Below are positions 31,944-44,581 of a DNA stretch of 64,000 nucleotides, piece after piece (positions within the stretch are counted from its first letter, which is position 1; each line of letters opens with the position of its first letter). This DNA is from Phaeophleospora eucalypticola (taxonomy: Eukaryota; Ascomycota; Dothideomycetes; Mycosphaerellales; Mycosphaerellaceae), in NCBI GenBank assembly GCA_022814565.1, contig JAKLNG010000007.1, forward strand, positions 558,001 through 622,000. Reading direction: 5' to 3'. The position numbers and the translations under genes were made by a program. Under the pieces are notes generated by a model. The model saw only the letters and a list, made by a program, of their open reading frames with translations. It had not been told where the DNA came from and searched no databases.

Positions 31944-34900
31944 TCATTGCGAGCACGAGGCTGTTACACGGCGGTCCATGTGGGTAGATTCAGTTTCCAA
32001 AGCCTTTGCCATAACGTGTGTAACTGCATCTCGTCAGCACGGAAAGCGTACAACATGCGAATTATGGAATACTCACTGGGCCAAATTACTGCCTTCTCCA
32101 GCATCATGGCAGTCACTCTTAAAACCTTGCTACCCAGCCCACAAGAGCTCAAGTCAACTCCGTTGACCATCGTATTGTTTGCGCCAGCATTGAAGTTGTT
32201 CGGATCCATAGACAGCATGTTCTCCTGCTGAAGTCGCTTCTCCTCCATGTTGTGGCAGATTTGCTCGATCTTGCGCAGAAGCTCGACGTCCTCGGATTCG
32301 AGGAGCATGATAGCCGGAACCTGGCTGTAGTCGATCACATCACGTCCGAGAACGCCCAGGTATCTTCCTGCTCGCTCCTGGACAGTAGTACACCACTCAG
32401 CTAGCACCTGCACGCAATCGAAGAAGCAGATGGCAGACTGGATTGGGAGCTCATGTGCTGTGGAGTCGGCATACGTCAGATTGTACGAGCAGGCAATAGC
32501 CATGGAGTCGGCAGCGTAAAAGGCTGCTTTGCGCAAGTGCCGTTCGCGTCGAGAAGAAGCTGGCTCCGAGATCTGCAGCTGAGACGCCCTTCGCGGCGCA
32601 TCATTTTGGTTTGCAGGCGAGTTCGATGCCGAGCCAGTGATTGAAGGCTTGCGATCCTTTCCATCCTGTGGTGACCCTATGGTGTCTGCGCCTGCTGAGA
32701 GCTCCTCTGCCATTTGATCAAAGTCTCGTCTCCAGAAAGCTTCGGCTGTGCGTCCCAGATTGACATACAAGCGAACAAAAGCAAGATCTAGCAATGGAAT
32801 GCTGTCTGCCGAAAGAGGACCAAGACCGAACGGATTCGGGCGTTCAAGCTTGTGATGCTCGTTAGCCTTCCATGCGGTCTGCCAGGCATTCAAAGCAGGC
32901 TCAATATGCGCCACCATTGATTCTGTCTCCTGGGTGGTCCAGTCTCTGGCCCTGTGCCGGCTCCTCGTCTCCCAAATGTAGTTGTGAAGCGCGTTGATCA
33001 GAACAAGACAACCAAACGTACTCGGCCGAAGGTCGTCCTCTCCCGACTGCATCATGGCCATGCCACTGCTGCTATTGTAGGCGCTGGGCGCGAAGTTGTG
33101 GGCTTGACGCTGATTCGCCGTCAGGAGCGTGCTTAGAGCGCTGGCGAATGAAGTCGCGTTACCCTCAGCAGCTGCAAGGCCACCGCGGTTTTGCCATTCC
33201 TCAGCGGTTTCGGCCTGATATAGCTCCTCCTGACATGGGAGGTCCAGCAGGATTTCAGAGTTCATGATCGTTGGCGTTTGGTTGTACGCAATGGTCAACA
33301 AGCTGGAGAGAATGAAGATTGCGAACAAGCAACGCTTCCTCTCTTCTCCGGTCTTCCAGTTGATCCATTGCGTGTGAAGATCCTGGCTCTGGTTGCCGGC
33401 TCCGTTTGTGCCATGACTCTCACCCATTTCCACGTCTCCCTTGGAGTCGTCTTCCGCACCGTCTGCAGACGCGGATGGTGATGAGTTTGCCGGCGGTTGC
33501 GCCAGGTTGGCAGCTCGCGCCAGGCTGACCAGGGCGGCGATGTGGTTGCTCGCAATGTCTGCAGCAATTCGATCGCCACAGTGGTGTCCGTAGATGACTG
33601 TCAGGAGCATCGCCTGCACCAGCCACAGAGGTGTCTCACTGCCCATGTTGGATCCATTCGCCGCGGCGGAGATGTCAGCCTTGCGCCTTTCTTCGAGGTA
33701 CAAGCTGATCATCTTCTTCGCCGCATCAAAGAGCTCTTTCGAGGCCGGATGATCGTATTCATACAGCGCTCCGATGGCCGCCATTCCCAATATGAGACAT
33801 CTCGCTCCTCCTGCATGCCCATGTTGTGCCGATCCGCTCGACGGTGGTGTGCCGCGTGGGCCACTGTTGGCTTCGATTACGTCGAAAGAGAGCGTCGGAA
33901 CGTGGCAGATGGGAAGGTGCGGGTGGGCGAACTGCACGAAGGCGTCGATGTATCTTCGGATATCGGAGGCGCTGGGGAGGTTCGGTCCCTGATGCTGCAA
34001 GCTACCCCTACCTGCTCCAGGCGAGAGCGGCGAGCTCACGCTCGGCTGCGAGTACTTGCGCAGGTTGTTACTGCCCAAACAGGAAGGTTGCGAAAGGCTG
34101 TTGAGGAGCGCCTGTCGTGTGGAGTCAGTGATCGAATCGGTCGACATTGAAGTCACGGAACTCTGTCGTGCGCTACCATTCATGGAGGATGATGCAATGC
34201 TTGGACTGTTGGAGTCGAAGTTTGAAAGCGGATTGCCAAACAAGTTCGGGTTTTGACCTTGCATGATGTCTGGAGCCGATGGGTGATGGTGGTGCTGTTG
34301 TGGAAGGCCGCTCTGCTGCATCATCGCTTGGTGGAAGTATGCATCGCCCGTTGGCGTTGGATCGTGCAGGGTCGAAGGTGAAATCGTTCCATTTTGGCCA
34401 TCGAGATGAGGGAGTCCCGAGCTGAGCGCATCGAGCTGGAAGGTTCCGTTGACGGCGCTATGTGGTGACTGAAGGTCCTGCTGCGGCCACTGCTGGAAGT
34501 TCTGGCTCTGCGGGACAGCGATCGCAGCCTGGCTGTTGCTAACGCTCTCTGCGTAGTCTCCAGGACTGTCACCGCTGCTCATTCTCGACGGAGACGACTC
34601 TTCGATCGCATTCTCGTTTTCGTTGCCATTCTGGATCTGCATGTTCCAGTTGCGCATCCAGCCAAAGTCGTCTTCCATCGGAACTTGCTGATTGGAACTG
34701 GGGTCGAAACCAAACGGAATGTTCGACGATTGAACAGATCCAGCACCACCGAAGTGGAGCGCAGCTGGGTTGACCGTTGTGTGGGGCGTGAACAGTTGAT
34801 CGATGTCGAAGCCTCCAAAGCTGGCTTGCGGCGGTGCGGTGCGCAAAGAGTTGTTCATGTCCATGTTATTCACATGCTGAGTGTCTAGCTTTGGCAGACC

Positions 34901-35636
34901 AGGCACACTGCCGTGATGTCCCATGGCCGTTGACATTCCTCGATAGTCAAAGTTTCCAGGGCCTGGCATACCGGCCATATGCATGTTGTTGCCAAAGTTG
35001 AGCCCTAAAGCATTCATACGATTGATGCTCGGATGGTTGCCATCGAAAAGTCCTAACGAGGAGATGTCGATATGACTGATGGTGTTCGCTCTCGGTCTAC
35101 CTTGAGCCAAGTTGCCAGCAGCGCCGCCCACGTTCGCATTCACGACCGAATTCTTGCGAACTTTTCCATTGCCGCCGATCGAGGCGCCGCTTACACTTTC
35201 TCGTCGTCCTTGGCGCGGACGCGTGGTGGCATTGGTCATGTGCAGTTTTTGTTGGTGGCGCAGCAGGAGATCTCGTCGCGCAAAACATCTCGAACACTCT
35301 GGACACTCGAATGGCTTCTCCTTCGTATGCGATCGTTCGTGTCTCTTCAGGTGCTCCAATCGAGCGAACGATCGTCCACAAGTATTGCACACATGGGGAC
35401 GGGGTTTGTCGGTCTTTGGTGGTGGGAACTGGCCATTGGTGGTGCCATTTTGGCCAGCACCAGCCTTGCCATTGGCCTGAGGACCGCCTAATGCTATTGA
35501 GTCAGTATGTCGAAGAAGAAGCTTCGCAGGCGAGAAAGCGCATACCACTCGTTCCGCTTGTGGTTGTGGATAGATTGACGCTGGAACCCGGGGAATCAGT
35601 CTCCGGCTCTTGTTTCGTGACTGTTTCCGCTTGCAT
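31944..35636 (-). CDS. Adr1/AmdX-like C2H2 factor with fungal transcription factor domain
   Basis: Exons 35546-35636, 32077-35493 and 31944-32023 encode 1195 residues. The first intron (GTATGC...CAATAG) joins the start MQAETVTKQEPETDSPGS to GGPQANGKAG. The last (GTGAGT...GATGCAG) gives the end ITHVMAKALETESTHMDRR. Two C2H2 fingers lie at about residues 66-120: HVCNTCGRSFARLEHLKRH and FECPECSRCFARRDLLLRH. This pair is the Adr1/AmdX type, whose members control use of alternative carbon and nitrogen sources. A long Gln/Asn/Ser-rich region follows. The fungal-specific factor domain begins near residue 545 (DIRRYIDAFVQFAHPHLPIC). Nuclear function is inferred from the domains; the exact orthologue is uncertain. 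Confidence 0.9.
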
Positions 35637-38600
35637 GCTCTATGTTTCTCTTCAAGAAAAGCAGTTTCCAAGCTCTTTCTCGAAAGCGGATCGAAAAGTG
35701 AGGTGGGAGGAGTTCGTAGGTCAGGCGGTATCGGATTCGAGAGAGCAGGTAAGGGTAGTTGGTCTGGAGCTTCGAATGCTCATCGAATGCCGCCGAAACA
35801 ACGCAAGAAAGAGCTCCGAGAGTGATCAAATGGCCTCAACGCCTCGCGCAGCTGCAGTAATGAACATGCGTTGTTTCCCAAGTCTGGCACTCGGTGTTTC
35901 TGAGCTAGTCAGCAAGGAAGCTCCAGCGGGCGGAACTGGCCAATCCAGCGGCGAGTAATTGGCAGCGAAACGCAATGCAGTCAATCCAGGCGCCCGTCCA
36001 ACTCTAGCGATACCCAATGCGTTCGGAAAGCGTGTGCGTGGAAGATTGCTGAGGAGCTAAGGTGGTCGAGGTTGTGCGCAGGAGAGCAGTGCGAGATGCT
36101 TCGTGCAAGAGAAAGAGATGGGTTCGTTTGGTTTGGTGCAACACCAGCAGCCGAGCAGACAGAGGGCGACGGCGGCGGGAGGCTACTCTGCGCACGGCGG
36201 CCTTCGTCAGCTGGCATGGACGGACAAGCTAGGCGAATAGACTTTTCCGCGAGCCGTCTAGGTAGACTTACACGAATGATCTGGAGCCAGTGGAATGGCC
36301 TGTGGACAAGCGGCTAACTCTAATATTGAGCGGCCCACGAGCTGCCCGAACGGGCAATGCTGTTTTATTGCGTTTCGTTACCGGAACGAGAAGCGCAGGC
36401 CGGTCCGTTCTGCAACACTGAGTGTAGATGGAGCGGTAAGAGAATGCTGATAATGGAGATGGTGTGCGAAAGAATGTATGGGAGGAGGTGTTGAAGCGAG
36501 GTCGATGCAAGCAAGCAGCAGTGGGAGAGTGCCAATGACAGGGCTCGTAATGTGCGGGTTTGGGGAAAATCTGGGGTCTGGAGAAGGTTGGCGTGCTGGA
36601 GTCTGGAGGAGCAGCGTTGTGCGTCGAGAAGGGAGATGATGTACAGCGCAACGTCCGGTACCACTTTCCGAGGTACTAACGGTGTCAGGGCAGGTGGCAG
36701 TCCGGGCGCCGATTTTAATGTGTTTCAAGAAAGTGGCAGCGTGATTATTGAGGGTGGTGATGATGATGATGAGTGGGGAGTGGAGCGGCAGCAGGCAAGC
36801 AGGCAGGCAGGCAGGCAGACGAAAGGGGACCTGCGATGCTGGTGCTGGTGCTGGATAACTCCTAGCGCGACTGGGAGCTGTCGAAGGCGAAGGCGAAAGG
36901 AAGACGGGCGGGAGAGCTGTCGTTGCCGAGTTGCCAGGAAGAACGCTGCGGACTCGGATGGTGCAGCGCTACTGCTGGCGCTGGCCCAGGTAGTGACTGG
37001 TGGCATCCATACGGTGCATACATGTCGCATCCATACGCCGGCAGCTGTGGCACGCGTGGTGCATCTCCAGCACTTCCATACAGCTACAGCTGTGTGTACT
37101 GTGCAGCACTTCATCCAGCATCCCAAAGACCCGCTGTGAGTGAGCGCATCCCGGCAGCGGCCATGCGGTTGATGCTGATGATGCCGATGAGGTTGAAGCT
37201 GATTCGCCGCTGTGCAGGATGAGATGGCGATGATGGCGAGTGATGATGGTGATGGATTCGGTTGTGGGTTTGTGTGTGGATGTTGCTGCTGCGCTTCTGC
37301 CGCTGCAGACCCTGGCGCCGCACTAGCCGCGCTAGGCCCCTTCGGCTCTAGCGTTGCAGCATCGCAGTTCCTGCTGTGGGCGCGCTGGACGCAAGTCGCG
37401 CGAAGACGACTCACAGCAGCAACAGAGCGACGACAACGACGACGACATGTGACTGATGAAGCATCTTCTGCGATCGTCACGAAGCTAACATCAGCTCGTT
37501 CAGCCACCCGCAAGCCGAATGCCCTGCCAAGACCTGTCCATTGTGGAAGCAGTGAAGCATCGGCGTGGTAAAGGTATGGATGGTATGCCTACGCCTACCG
37601 GGACTGACGGCCGGCGCCCAGAGCCATCCACACGAGGCGAGAAGCCGTGATCGGCCTGAAGCAACGTGACAGCGACAGACGGAATGGATGCGCATCCAGA
37701 ATGTGGAAAATCGCAGCGCAGCACTGCCATCGTCGTGACCAGTCGAGTGGGCCGCCGTCGCATCAGTACCGCCGGGTGAACATGCACCGACACCGCGTCC
37801 GCTGGGAACACACTTCCGCGACATCACCACCACGAATGCACCACTACTCGACGACGCTCCTTTTCTGGCCATGCTGTTCCATTCTAGCCTGATCAGCCTG
37901 AGACCGCTCTGTCATCCTCATGCCAAATCCCCAGCACCGTCAAAATTTCGCTACTCGTGGACGCTTGGATCGCTGCATCGCTCGAATTCCATCCATGCCT
38001 TGGCGTTTCTACATGACCATGCAGGCGCGACGCAGAGCATCCATCGCCGAGCGGCTCTATGCACAAGGTATGACTATTGCTGCGCTTCCCGCTGCACCAC
38101 GCTTCGCTGGGACGACTGTTCGCCTTTGCCTGCGCGGCTGCGACGCTCTCTGAGGCGCCTTCGCTGCACCTCCGGAAGTCGACCGGGGAGCGAGTGGCAG
38201 CTCTTACTCTCTTGCTCTCCCTCGTGACAGTCACTCCCGTCCTGCTCATAAGCGCTGACTATTAGAGCCACCGCTGCCCGTTCATTGCCGTCCACCGCCA
38301 GCGTCATCACAGTCGATGCGACGCGGCCGCTGAGACGCTGACGGGATCTCTCAGAGCCCCATCCCAGCTCGCGCGCTTCTCTCGCCAAATAATAGTATCG
38401 CACATATCGCAGGATGATGTGATCCCCGAGACCAGCTGACCATCCGAACCCGCATTGGCACCGCCGACTGTGGCCAACGAGACAGTGCAACACTTCAGGG
38501 ACCGGGTTGTGCCGGAGAAGCAACCAAATATCGATCGCTTCCATTTCTCACGCTGCACTAGCAGAATCCACCAGGGCCACCAGTCCACCAGTCCACCGCC

Positions 38601-41600
38601 GCCCGATCCGCAGCCAGCAGCGACAAGCGAGCAAGAGGCATTTTTTCGAGCGCACGCGGCGTGACTCGTGTGCGAACAGCAGAGCGGCAGTGCGCGGCTC
38701 GAAGGCTGTGACCCTTCCTCCAAGACACGCTTTGCCTCGTGCGGCCAACTTCCCCAGATATTTCATGCAGGCCATCCGCTAGCTCGTGCGCCTCACACTC
38801 TGGAGAAATGCAGGTCGCGCAAGGCTCTTCCTCCCTGATTGGTCTGACTGCTTTCTTTTATGAATCCGGCTAACTGGTGGCCAGCGAGTTTCGTCCGCTC
38901 CACGGGCGAGAACATGTCACCTGTACCTGTGATGGGCAAGCGAACGTGTCGATTCCGCAGATCGAGAGCGGTTCAGCCCTGCGAGACGACATCCACCATG
39001 GGAAGAAGATGTCAATCTGGCCATCTTTTCCAGCTTCATCTGTGAACGACGACGAGATCGCATGTCCATGGCTGTGCAGCTGCGTGCTAGGCGAACATGT
39101 CTGCAAACATCTCAGCGCGCCCACAGAAATGCACAAGCACCAATCTGAACATTTTGTGGGGTCCCCACACGACCTCGAAGCTCGAACAAAGCTGGAGAAG
39201 GCTGTTCGCTGCCGTCCTCAGGACAGGCTTCTCATATTGCATGCTACTTATCCAGGGATCCTCAGCCTTCGGAAGCCTTCGACCCTGGCCATCCGCACCA
39301 AGATTTGTCTCTTTCGGATCGATATCCACAAATCTTTGCGGACATCGGTGTCTCAATGCATTGCTTGTGCTTTGTGCCGAAGGCCTCATCCGCCAGCCTG
39401 ATCAATGCGGGTATATTGCAGCGAAAGCAACGGAAGCGAAGATGCATTCACAGTCGCTCTGGAAAGGCCGCACGGCACGGTCGACCAGTCGAGACACCCG
39501 ACATCAGGCAGCCTAGATCGGCTTTTGGGCCACATCATGTGCAACCACGCTTCACGTCCCTTCTAAGCGCCGGAAATGTCGTGTCCACCCTACTACCGAG
39601 ACATTGAAACACGTGAGCGGACGCCGTACCAGATTGCTCACACAGCTCACCGACGTAGCTGAGTGAGAGCTGTGCAGTGCAACCTGTGTTCCTGAGATCA
39701 ATGACGAACCGGTGTCAGAATTGTTTCTTGTCATCCAACTCCGCCATGACTATTACTCGTGTCGAACTCGACAAGAATGCGGTCTTCTCGCCGCTCCAGC
39801 TTTCAAGATGTCGCTCGCCCACATACGGCTCATCGAGGATGCCGAGAGCTGTCATTGTGCGCCGCATGCACGAAATCATGGAGCACAGCGCAGCACAGCA
39901 CAGAGCGCCGAGAACTCGACGATGATTGAACCGGAGAATGCCACACACGAGAGGTGACGGACGCCGCATGCAACCAAAGCCCGAAGGAGCATTTGCCCAA
40001 AATCGACGTCAGGTAGGTTACATTGCTGCTCATCAGCAATCTAGCAAACCTCACCATCATCATCATTCATCATTGCATGTGCATCAAAGCAAGGCACACC
40101 AATATGTGAATGCATTGATGATGGCGACGATGAGAATCGCCATGCGCCGCTGATGTCGAGAAGGATTCAAAGCAATGCGCAGCAGCTTTGCTTGCCACCA
40201 TTCGGTCTTGGCCTTGCTGATCGCGGGGCACTTCACATGATGGTGGGGCAAAGCGCAGCAAAGTGCTGCAAGAGCTCCTTCCTACCTGAGCAAGGATGTG
40301 AGCTCTTCATCCAAGAAGAAGGCCGAGCAGAGCAGATCGCAGACATGACCACGCCACTACAAACTTTTTTTCATTTTGCCTGCTTGCGAGTGACCTTCAG
40401 CGCCTGCACTGGTACCTTGAGCAGTTGGAACCACGACTGTAGTGCCAAAGGCTATCGCATTCACTCCATCCGGCTTACGCCTGACTCGCGTTTGACGGGC
40501 TTTGGTGCTTTGCACAACACTCACTAACAGCGGAATGACCGGAATTCGCGGCCACTTCACCACGGGCTTCGGAATGCAACTGCCGTCCACTTCTACTAGA
40601 TCAATTAGTCTGCAGCTGTGGGACTGCATTAGTAGACGCCTTGGGTCTTACTGTTGCCACGCATTTGCTGCTGGGCAAGGACTTGCTAGAGGTAGGCCAC
40701 CTGGTCACGCACAACTACTTCCTAGTAGGGGTCACGAGTTGACGCCCTCCGAAAGACCGCCATTCGAATAGGGGTCCATTCCTTCGGCGACGGAATTTGA
40801 AGAAGACCCATCTTATCCCACATCGCAATCGTCCTGCTACTGCTTACCAATACAGGATAAAACTGGCCATGTCTCGGCCCGAATCGTTCATGCTAAAGTC
40901 CGAAATGCGACAGTGCAGCGGATGGAGCATTGTGGAATGCCCTTGCTTCGCCAGGACTTGCTCGCCGTGGGGATGCCGTTGGGAGTGCGAAAGAAGTGGA
41001 TTCTCTTGTTTGCGTCCGTGGAGCGGGCCCTGTTCATGCGGTTGAGCGATGCCATTTGGTCAAAAGCAGCCAAGCTTCGGGCATATTGTGGAGAGGCTGT
41101 GGAGTTGGCGTCTGGAGTCTGGAGAACCTGACAAGGTGAGTTGAGTGAGTGTGGTTCCTTGGCATTCAATCGTTTCAACTTCATTCGTGCGTCTACGGGC
41201 TGTGTCTTCTCTGCGGGTCCAGACTTTTTCATGTGTCCTACTTTTGCAACGGGGCTCGAACGATGCTCCATCTAATTTCAAACGTGGCGGGCAGGGTTCG
41301 GAGGGCGGCCGCGCCCTACATGTGAATCACGAACTTGCTGCCGAGACGTAGGTCTCCGATCTTTGTTTGCCCAGGCGATGCTCTGCCTCTTCAAGCTGTG
41401 GATGAGAGGGATCCTGTCGTTTGGCGAATACTCGAGAAATCCACTCCGCTGCATCAACGCACTCCAGAATGTTACGCGCGCGGGCCCACTTGGAACGCTC
41501 GTGCTCTTCCAGCTGTGACGAGGTTGCATTCGCAGTCCTGCCAACGAGCTGGACTTGCATCTCGCACCTATCTCCGAGGACTGTCGGGTACGGGCGGACA

Positions 41601-41700
41601 TTCGTAGAGGTGTGGGCGGTCGACAGTCCTCCCAGGCTCGCAGGCACGCTTCCAGGCTCGCACTCGAGACACGCACGGTGACAACCAGATCACTCCACGC
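35637..41700. other. 6 kb without a supportable gene
   Basis: All open frames here (up to 262 codons at 36725-37513, minus) have skewed composition rich in His, Ser and Arg, overlap in several frames and match no family I know. The part next to 35636 is presumably the promoter and leader of the large transcription factor. Short simple repeats occur at 36791-36818, around 37210-37255 (GATGGCGATGATGG) and 40060-40075 (CATCATCATC). A long untranslated leader, a non-coding RNA or decayed sequence are all possible. Confidence 0.45.
36791..36818. repeat. CAGG microsatellite
   Basis: About six to seven near-perfect GCAG/CAGG units in a row (GCAGGCAAGCAGGCAGGCAG and onward). It is followed by AGACGAAAGG, with a GATGATGATGATGAG run some 20 nt before it. 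Confidence 0.8.
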
Positions 41701-42292
41701 TCATTTCTTGCCCTTCTTTTTCTTCTTACCGCCGCCGCCTCCGCCCTGTTGCTGTTGGGGCTTCGACTCGGCTGCAGCGGCTACAGCGGACTCTTTGGGT
41801 GCTTCTGTAGCCGGGGCGTCTTCCATCGTAACATCCTGAGCTGCTTCATTCCCAACGTTAGCATCTCCTTCACCCATAGTCGAATTGTCCCAAACCCACC
41901 TTCTTCCTTCTCCGGCAACGCAGCCATATACCTCCCCGCCCGTCCCAGTCCAGCAATCAATCGTCCCACCTCCGCCGCCCTGTCCGTTTTGAATTTCAAC
42001 GTCACGCCCGACTCTGGATCGTACGTCTTCAGCGTGAGCGTCGCGCGGGGGACTTTGGGTGCTGCGGCGTCTTTGCTCTCCTCGTCTTTCCGCTTCCGTT
42101 TTAGAGCTTTTTGATATTTCGGCGCGTCGAGATTGGGGATGTTGTATTTCGTTGTGATTCGTGTCTGCGATTGGGATTGAGGTTAGAACAGCTCTGGCTG
42201 GTGGGATTTGTAGAACGCACTGTAGTCGGGCGAGCTTGGAGGAGCAGAGAGGATTGCCGCTGCCACTCGTCGCTGGTGCTGAAGTACACCAT
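41701..42292 (-). CDS. SRP9: Signal recognition particle subunit SRP9
   Basis: Exons 42221-42292, 41900-42164 and 41701-41840 encode 158 residues. Both joins are in phase (ARPTT|TRITTKYN and PEKEE|AQDVT), and the second intron has a GCTAAC branch site. The protein starts MVYFSTSDEWQRQSSLLLQA and continues TTKYNIPNLDAPKYQKALKR and ATLTLKTYDPESGVTLKFKT with DRAAEVGRLIAGLGRAGRYM, the fungal SRP9 pattern. SRP9 binds the Alu domain of SRP RNA and helps slow translation during targeting to the ER. The tail ends in six Gly followed by a Lys-rich stretch (KKKKKGKK), a basic end typical of RNA-binding subunits. Confidence 0.9.
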
Positions 42293-42636
42293 CTTGAGGT
42301 CGGTTTCAGTACGTGATGTCGCGTGTCTAGATGTCGAGGTTGTGGTATGGTGGAGGTGTCCCTCTTCACAAGCTCGCTTCGAACAGCTCTTGGCGCGCGG
42401 GAGGCACGGATCGTGCCCAATGAGGAAGCAGCGAGTGGCATTTTTGACGAACGATGGATGTATCTTGATACTTTGACTCATGAGACTACTCATCTCGCTG
42501 TCATCTGGATTGGAAGATTCTAGATTCACCTGCGATTCATTTTTCTGGAGAAGCATAGCACTGGATGCGCATTCGACAAGTTCAAGTGGAAAAATAAGAT
42601 CTTGTGCAGAACCGCCACACTCACAAGAACAGGATA
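42293..42636. promoter_or_regulatory. Divergent promoter region of SRP9 and the UPF0415 gene
   Basis: 344 bp between start codons that point apart. No distinct motif seen. Confidence 0.45.
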
Positions 42637-44313
42637 ATGTCAGACGAAGACACCGCAGCATCATGTCTTCCCGTACTCCAAGACCTGACCGAGAGAGCAA
42701 AGACTCTTCTCTCTGAGCTCGAAAATTTCCGCGACCACCTCCGCTCTATCAGACAGGAGGGCCAAGTGGAAATCGCCTCCTTCAGGAGCACCGTCCAGTC
42801 CGAACTAGGAATGTTAGAGAGACTCCTGAGTAAAGCGGACAACGCATCCACAAGTCACATCGCACGGTCCTCAAATTTGCCATTCCTAGAAACAGTCTGG
42901 AACCAAGTGAAAAAATCTAAACGAGTTTCTGCGCTTCAAAAACGGGTCTATTACAATTCTCCGAACAAGTCTCTCTCCCAATCAATGCGGCATGTCGAGC
43001 GACAGAGACAGCGGCCGAAGAAAGAAGGACTTAAGAATGCCGCGGTGCCTGTGGATGGGATCGTGGATGGCGGGCTTACTTGGTTGAAAGTCTCACTCGT
43101 TACGAATAACAGATTGTTGTTCGATTTGGCGAAGCAGGGCTGGCAGTCGGAGGGTTCCGAGGATGAAGACAGTCCGGCTGTATTCTCCTCTGAGACGGAC
43201 GATGACGACGACGTTCCTTTGATTAAGTCGGCAAAAGAGATCTGTCTTGCTGCTCAGTCGTTTCGGGTCAAGACTAGGACGCCAGTCGTCCACATGATCT
43301 TGCCCCGAGTGGAGCCTGGGCTGCTAGATGAAGTGGACGAGGTACTCCATCAATGTCGAAAAGCTGGAGCTGTCATTTTCTGCGGCGAGGACTTGCAGCC
43401 CAACGTACCCATCGATAAGGCTCTCCTTGAAATGGCGCCGGATCCAATAACGACCTTCTCAAAGACGGTGAACATCGACTGCACCATCTTACTTGCACTC
43501 GTCTCCGAATTCTCCCATGCTAGAGTATCAAAGGAGCCTTGGTTTCATCGAGCGCTGCAGCGTCAAGTTGAAATAGAAGGCAACGAAAATCTACTACCCT
43601 CCTTACTCTATCCGGCACTGGCACATCATCCAATGGTCTGTACCATGGAAGCAGCGAAGCGGATGCGAGAGATCGTGGACACAATTGGCACGCCATCTGA
43701 GAAAGCCCGCACTGCGATTCTCCTCGGGGACGACAAGAACAAAACGCACTCAGAACTCGTGCAAGAAATGCAGACCTGGTCTGAGTATGAAGTCCCAGAC
43801 ACCTGGCAGCTACCAATTCGAATACTCGATCAGGAGGAAGAGCAGTCAAAATATTCCACTCTGCATCCTGCAGCACTTGCTGCCAGCGAGAACATGACAT
43901 CGATCAACACATCCGTCTTCCTATACGGCTGGTCAACTGGAGTGACTACCATCACCAGCAACCGTACAGTCGTCAAACAGCTAGAGAGCGATCTAGAAAA
44001 GCACGAGAACCTCGACGAAAGCGTATGGCCAAGCATCTGGCTCTGTCCAACCGCACGCTCTCTCGTCGGCAAAGAGAAAAGGGGAATGAAAAAAGAACAC
44101 AACAAGAAAGATGGTGTTTACTCCTTGCCCGACCCGCTACGCCGCGAAGCACAGAGACGCAACGGACTTGATGTGCTCTCTGTACGAGAAGGCCATGAAG
44201 TCGTCGACCTGCGACCAGATGGATATCCATGCGAAGAGGTCATGCAGGCCAAGAACGCTGCGAGGAAGACGTTCGAGAACGCTGATGAAGAGCATGAGCA
44301 GGGTGCAGAATAA
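42637..44313 (+). CDS. UPF0415 (C7orf25-like) / DUF1308 protein
   Basis: A 558-residue intronless frame. ATG 42637 (MSDEDTAASCLPVLQDLTER) is the first ATG in frame. The amino-terminal part is helical (AKTLLSELENFRDHLRSI), followed by LETVWNQVKKSKRVSALQKR. The centre has VDVVA-like blocks typical of this family (VPVDGIVDGGLTWLKVSLVT). The DUF1308 part follows (TTFSKTVNIDCTILLALVSE, ending in TARSLVGKEKR). Function is unknown in fungi and animals. The family call is from recalled pattern and should be checked by a profile search. Confidence 0.8.
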   Translation: MSDEDTAASCLPVLQDLTERAKTLLSELENFRDHLRSIRQEGQVEIASFRSTVQSELGMLERLLSKADNASTSHIARSSNLPFLETVWNQVKKSKRVSALQKRVYYNSPNKSLSQSMRHVERQRQRPKKEGLKNAAVPVDGIVDGGLTWLKVSLVTNNRLLFDLAKQGWQSEGSEDEDSPAVFSSETDDDDDVPLIKSAKEICLAAQSFRVKTRTPVVHMILPRVEPGLLDEVDEVLHQCRKAGAVIFCGEDLQPNVPIDKALLEMAPDPITTFSKTVNIDCTILLALVSEFSHARVSKEPWFHRALQRQVEIEGNENLLPSLLYPALAHHPMVCTMEAAKRMREIVDTIGTPSEKARTAILLGDDKNKTHSELVQEMQTWSEYEVPDTWQLPIRILDQEEEQSKYSTLHPAALAASENMTSINTSVFLYGWSTGVTTITSNRTVVKQLESDLEKHENLDESVWPSIWLCPTARSLVGKEKRGMKKEHNKKDGVYSLPDPLRREAQRRNGLDVLSVREGHEVVDLRPDGYPCEEVMQAKNAARKTFENADEEHEQGAE

Positions 44314-44581
44314 TAGCTGTACACCGCAGCTTCTGCGGACTACAATGTGCCTTGCATAGACGCTGCGCATAGGGAAGACTGCCCGAGTAACTTTTCGCTG
44401 ATGGCATGGAATTCGAGCGAGCATCATCTTGACCGCTAGAGCTTTTCTTTCAAGAAATGCACTTTCCTGACTCGGCATCAGCATGTCACAGCTTGCCATA
44501 CATCTCCATCACGGCGAACTCCTACCACCTGCTCTGCAACACCTCAACCTTACCTTCATTCTCAATCCACCAACAAAACAG

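Noticed and set aside
25143..35636. Possible gene cluster linking HET, C2H2 factors and DUG3
   Set aside because: No biosynthetic enzymes or shared pathway are present; the genes are mixed in strand and function.
36725..37513. 262-codon minus-strand frame in the gene desert
   Set aside because: Composition is dominated by low-complexity His, Ser, Cys and Arg, with no domain, no splice support and several overlapping frames.
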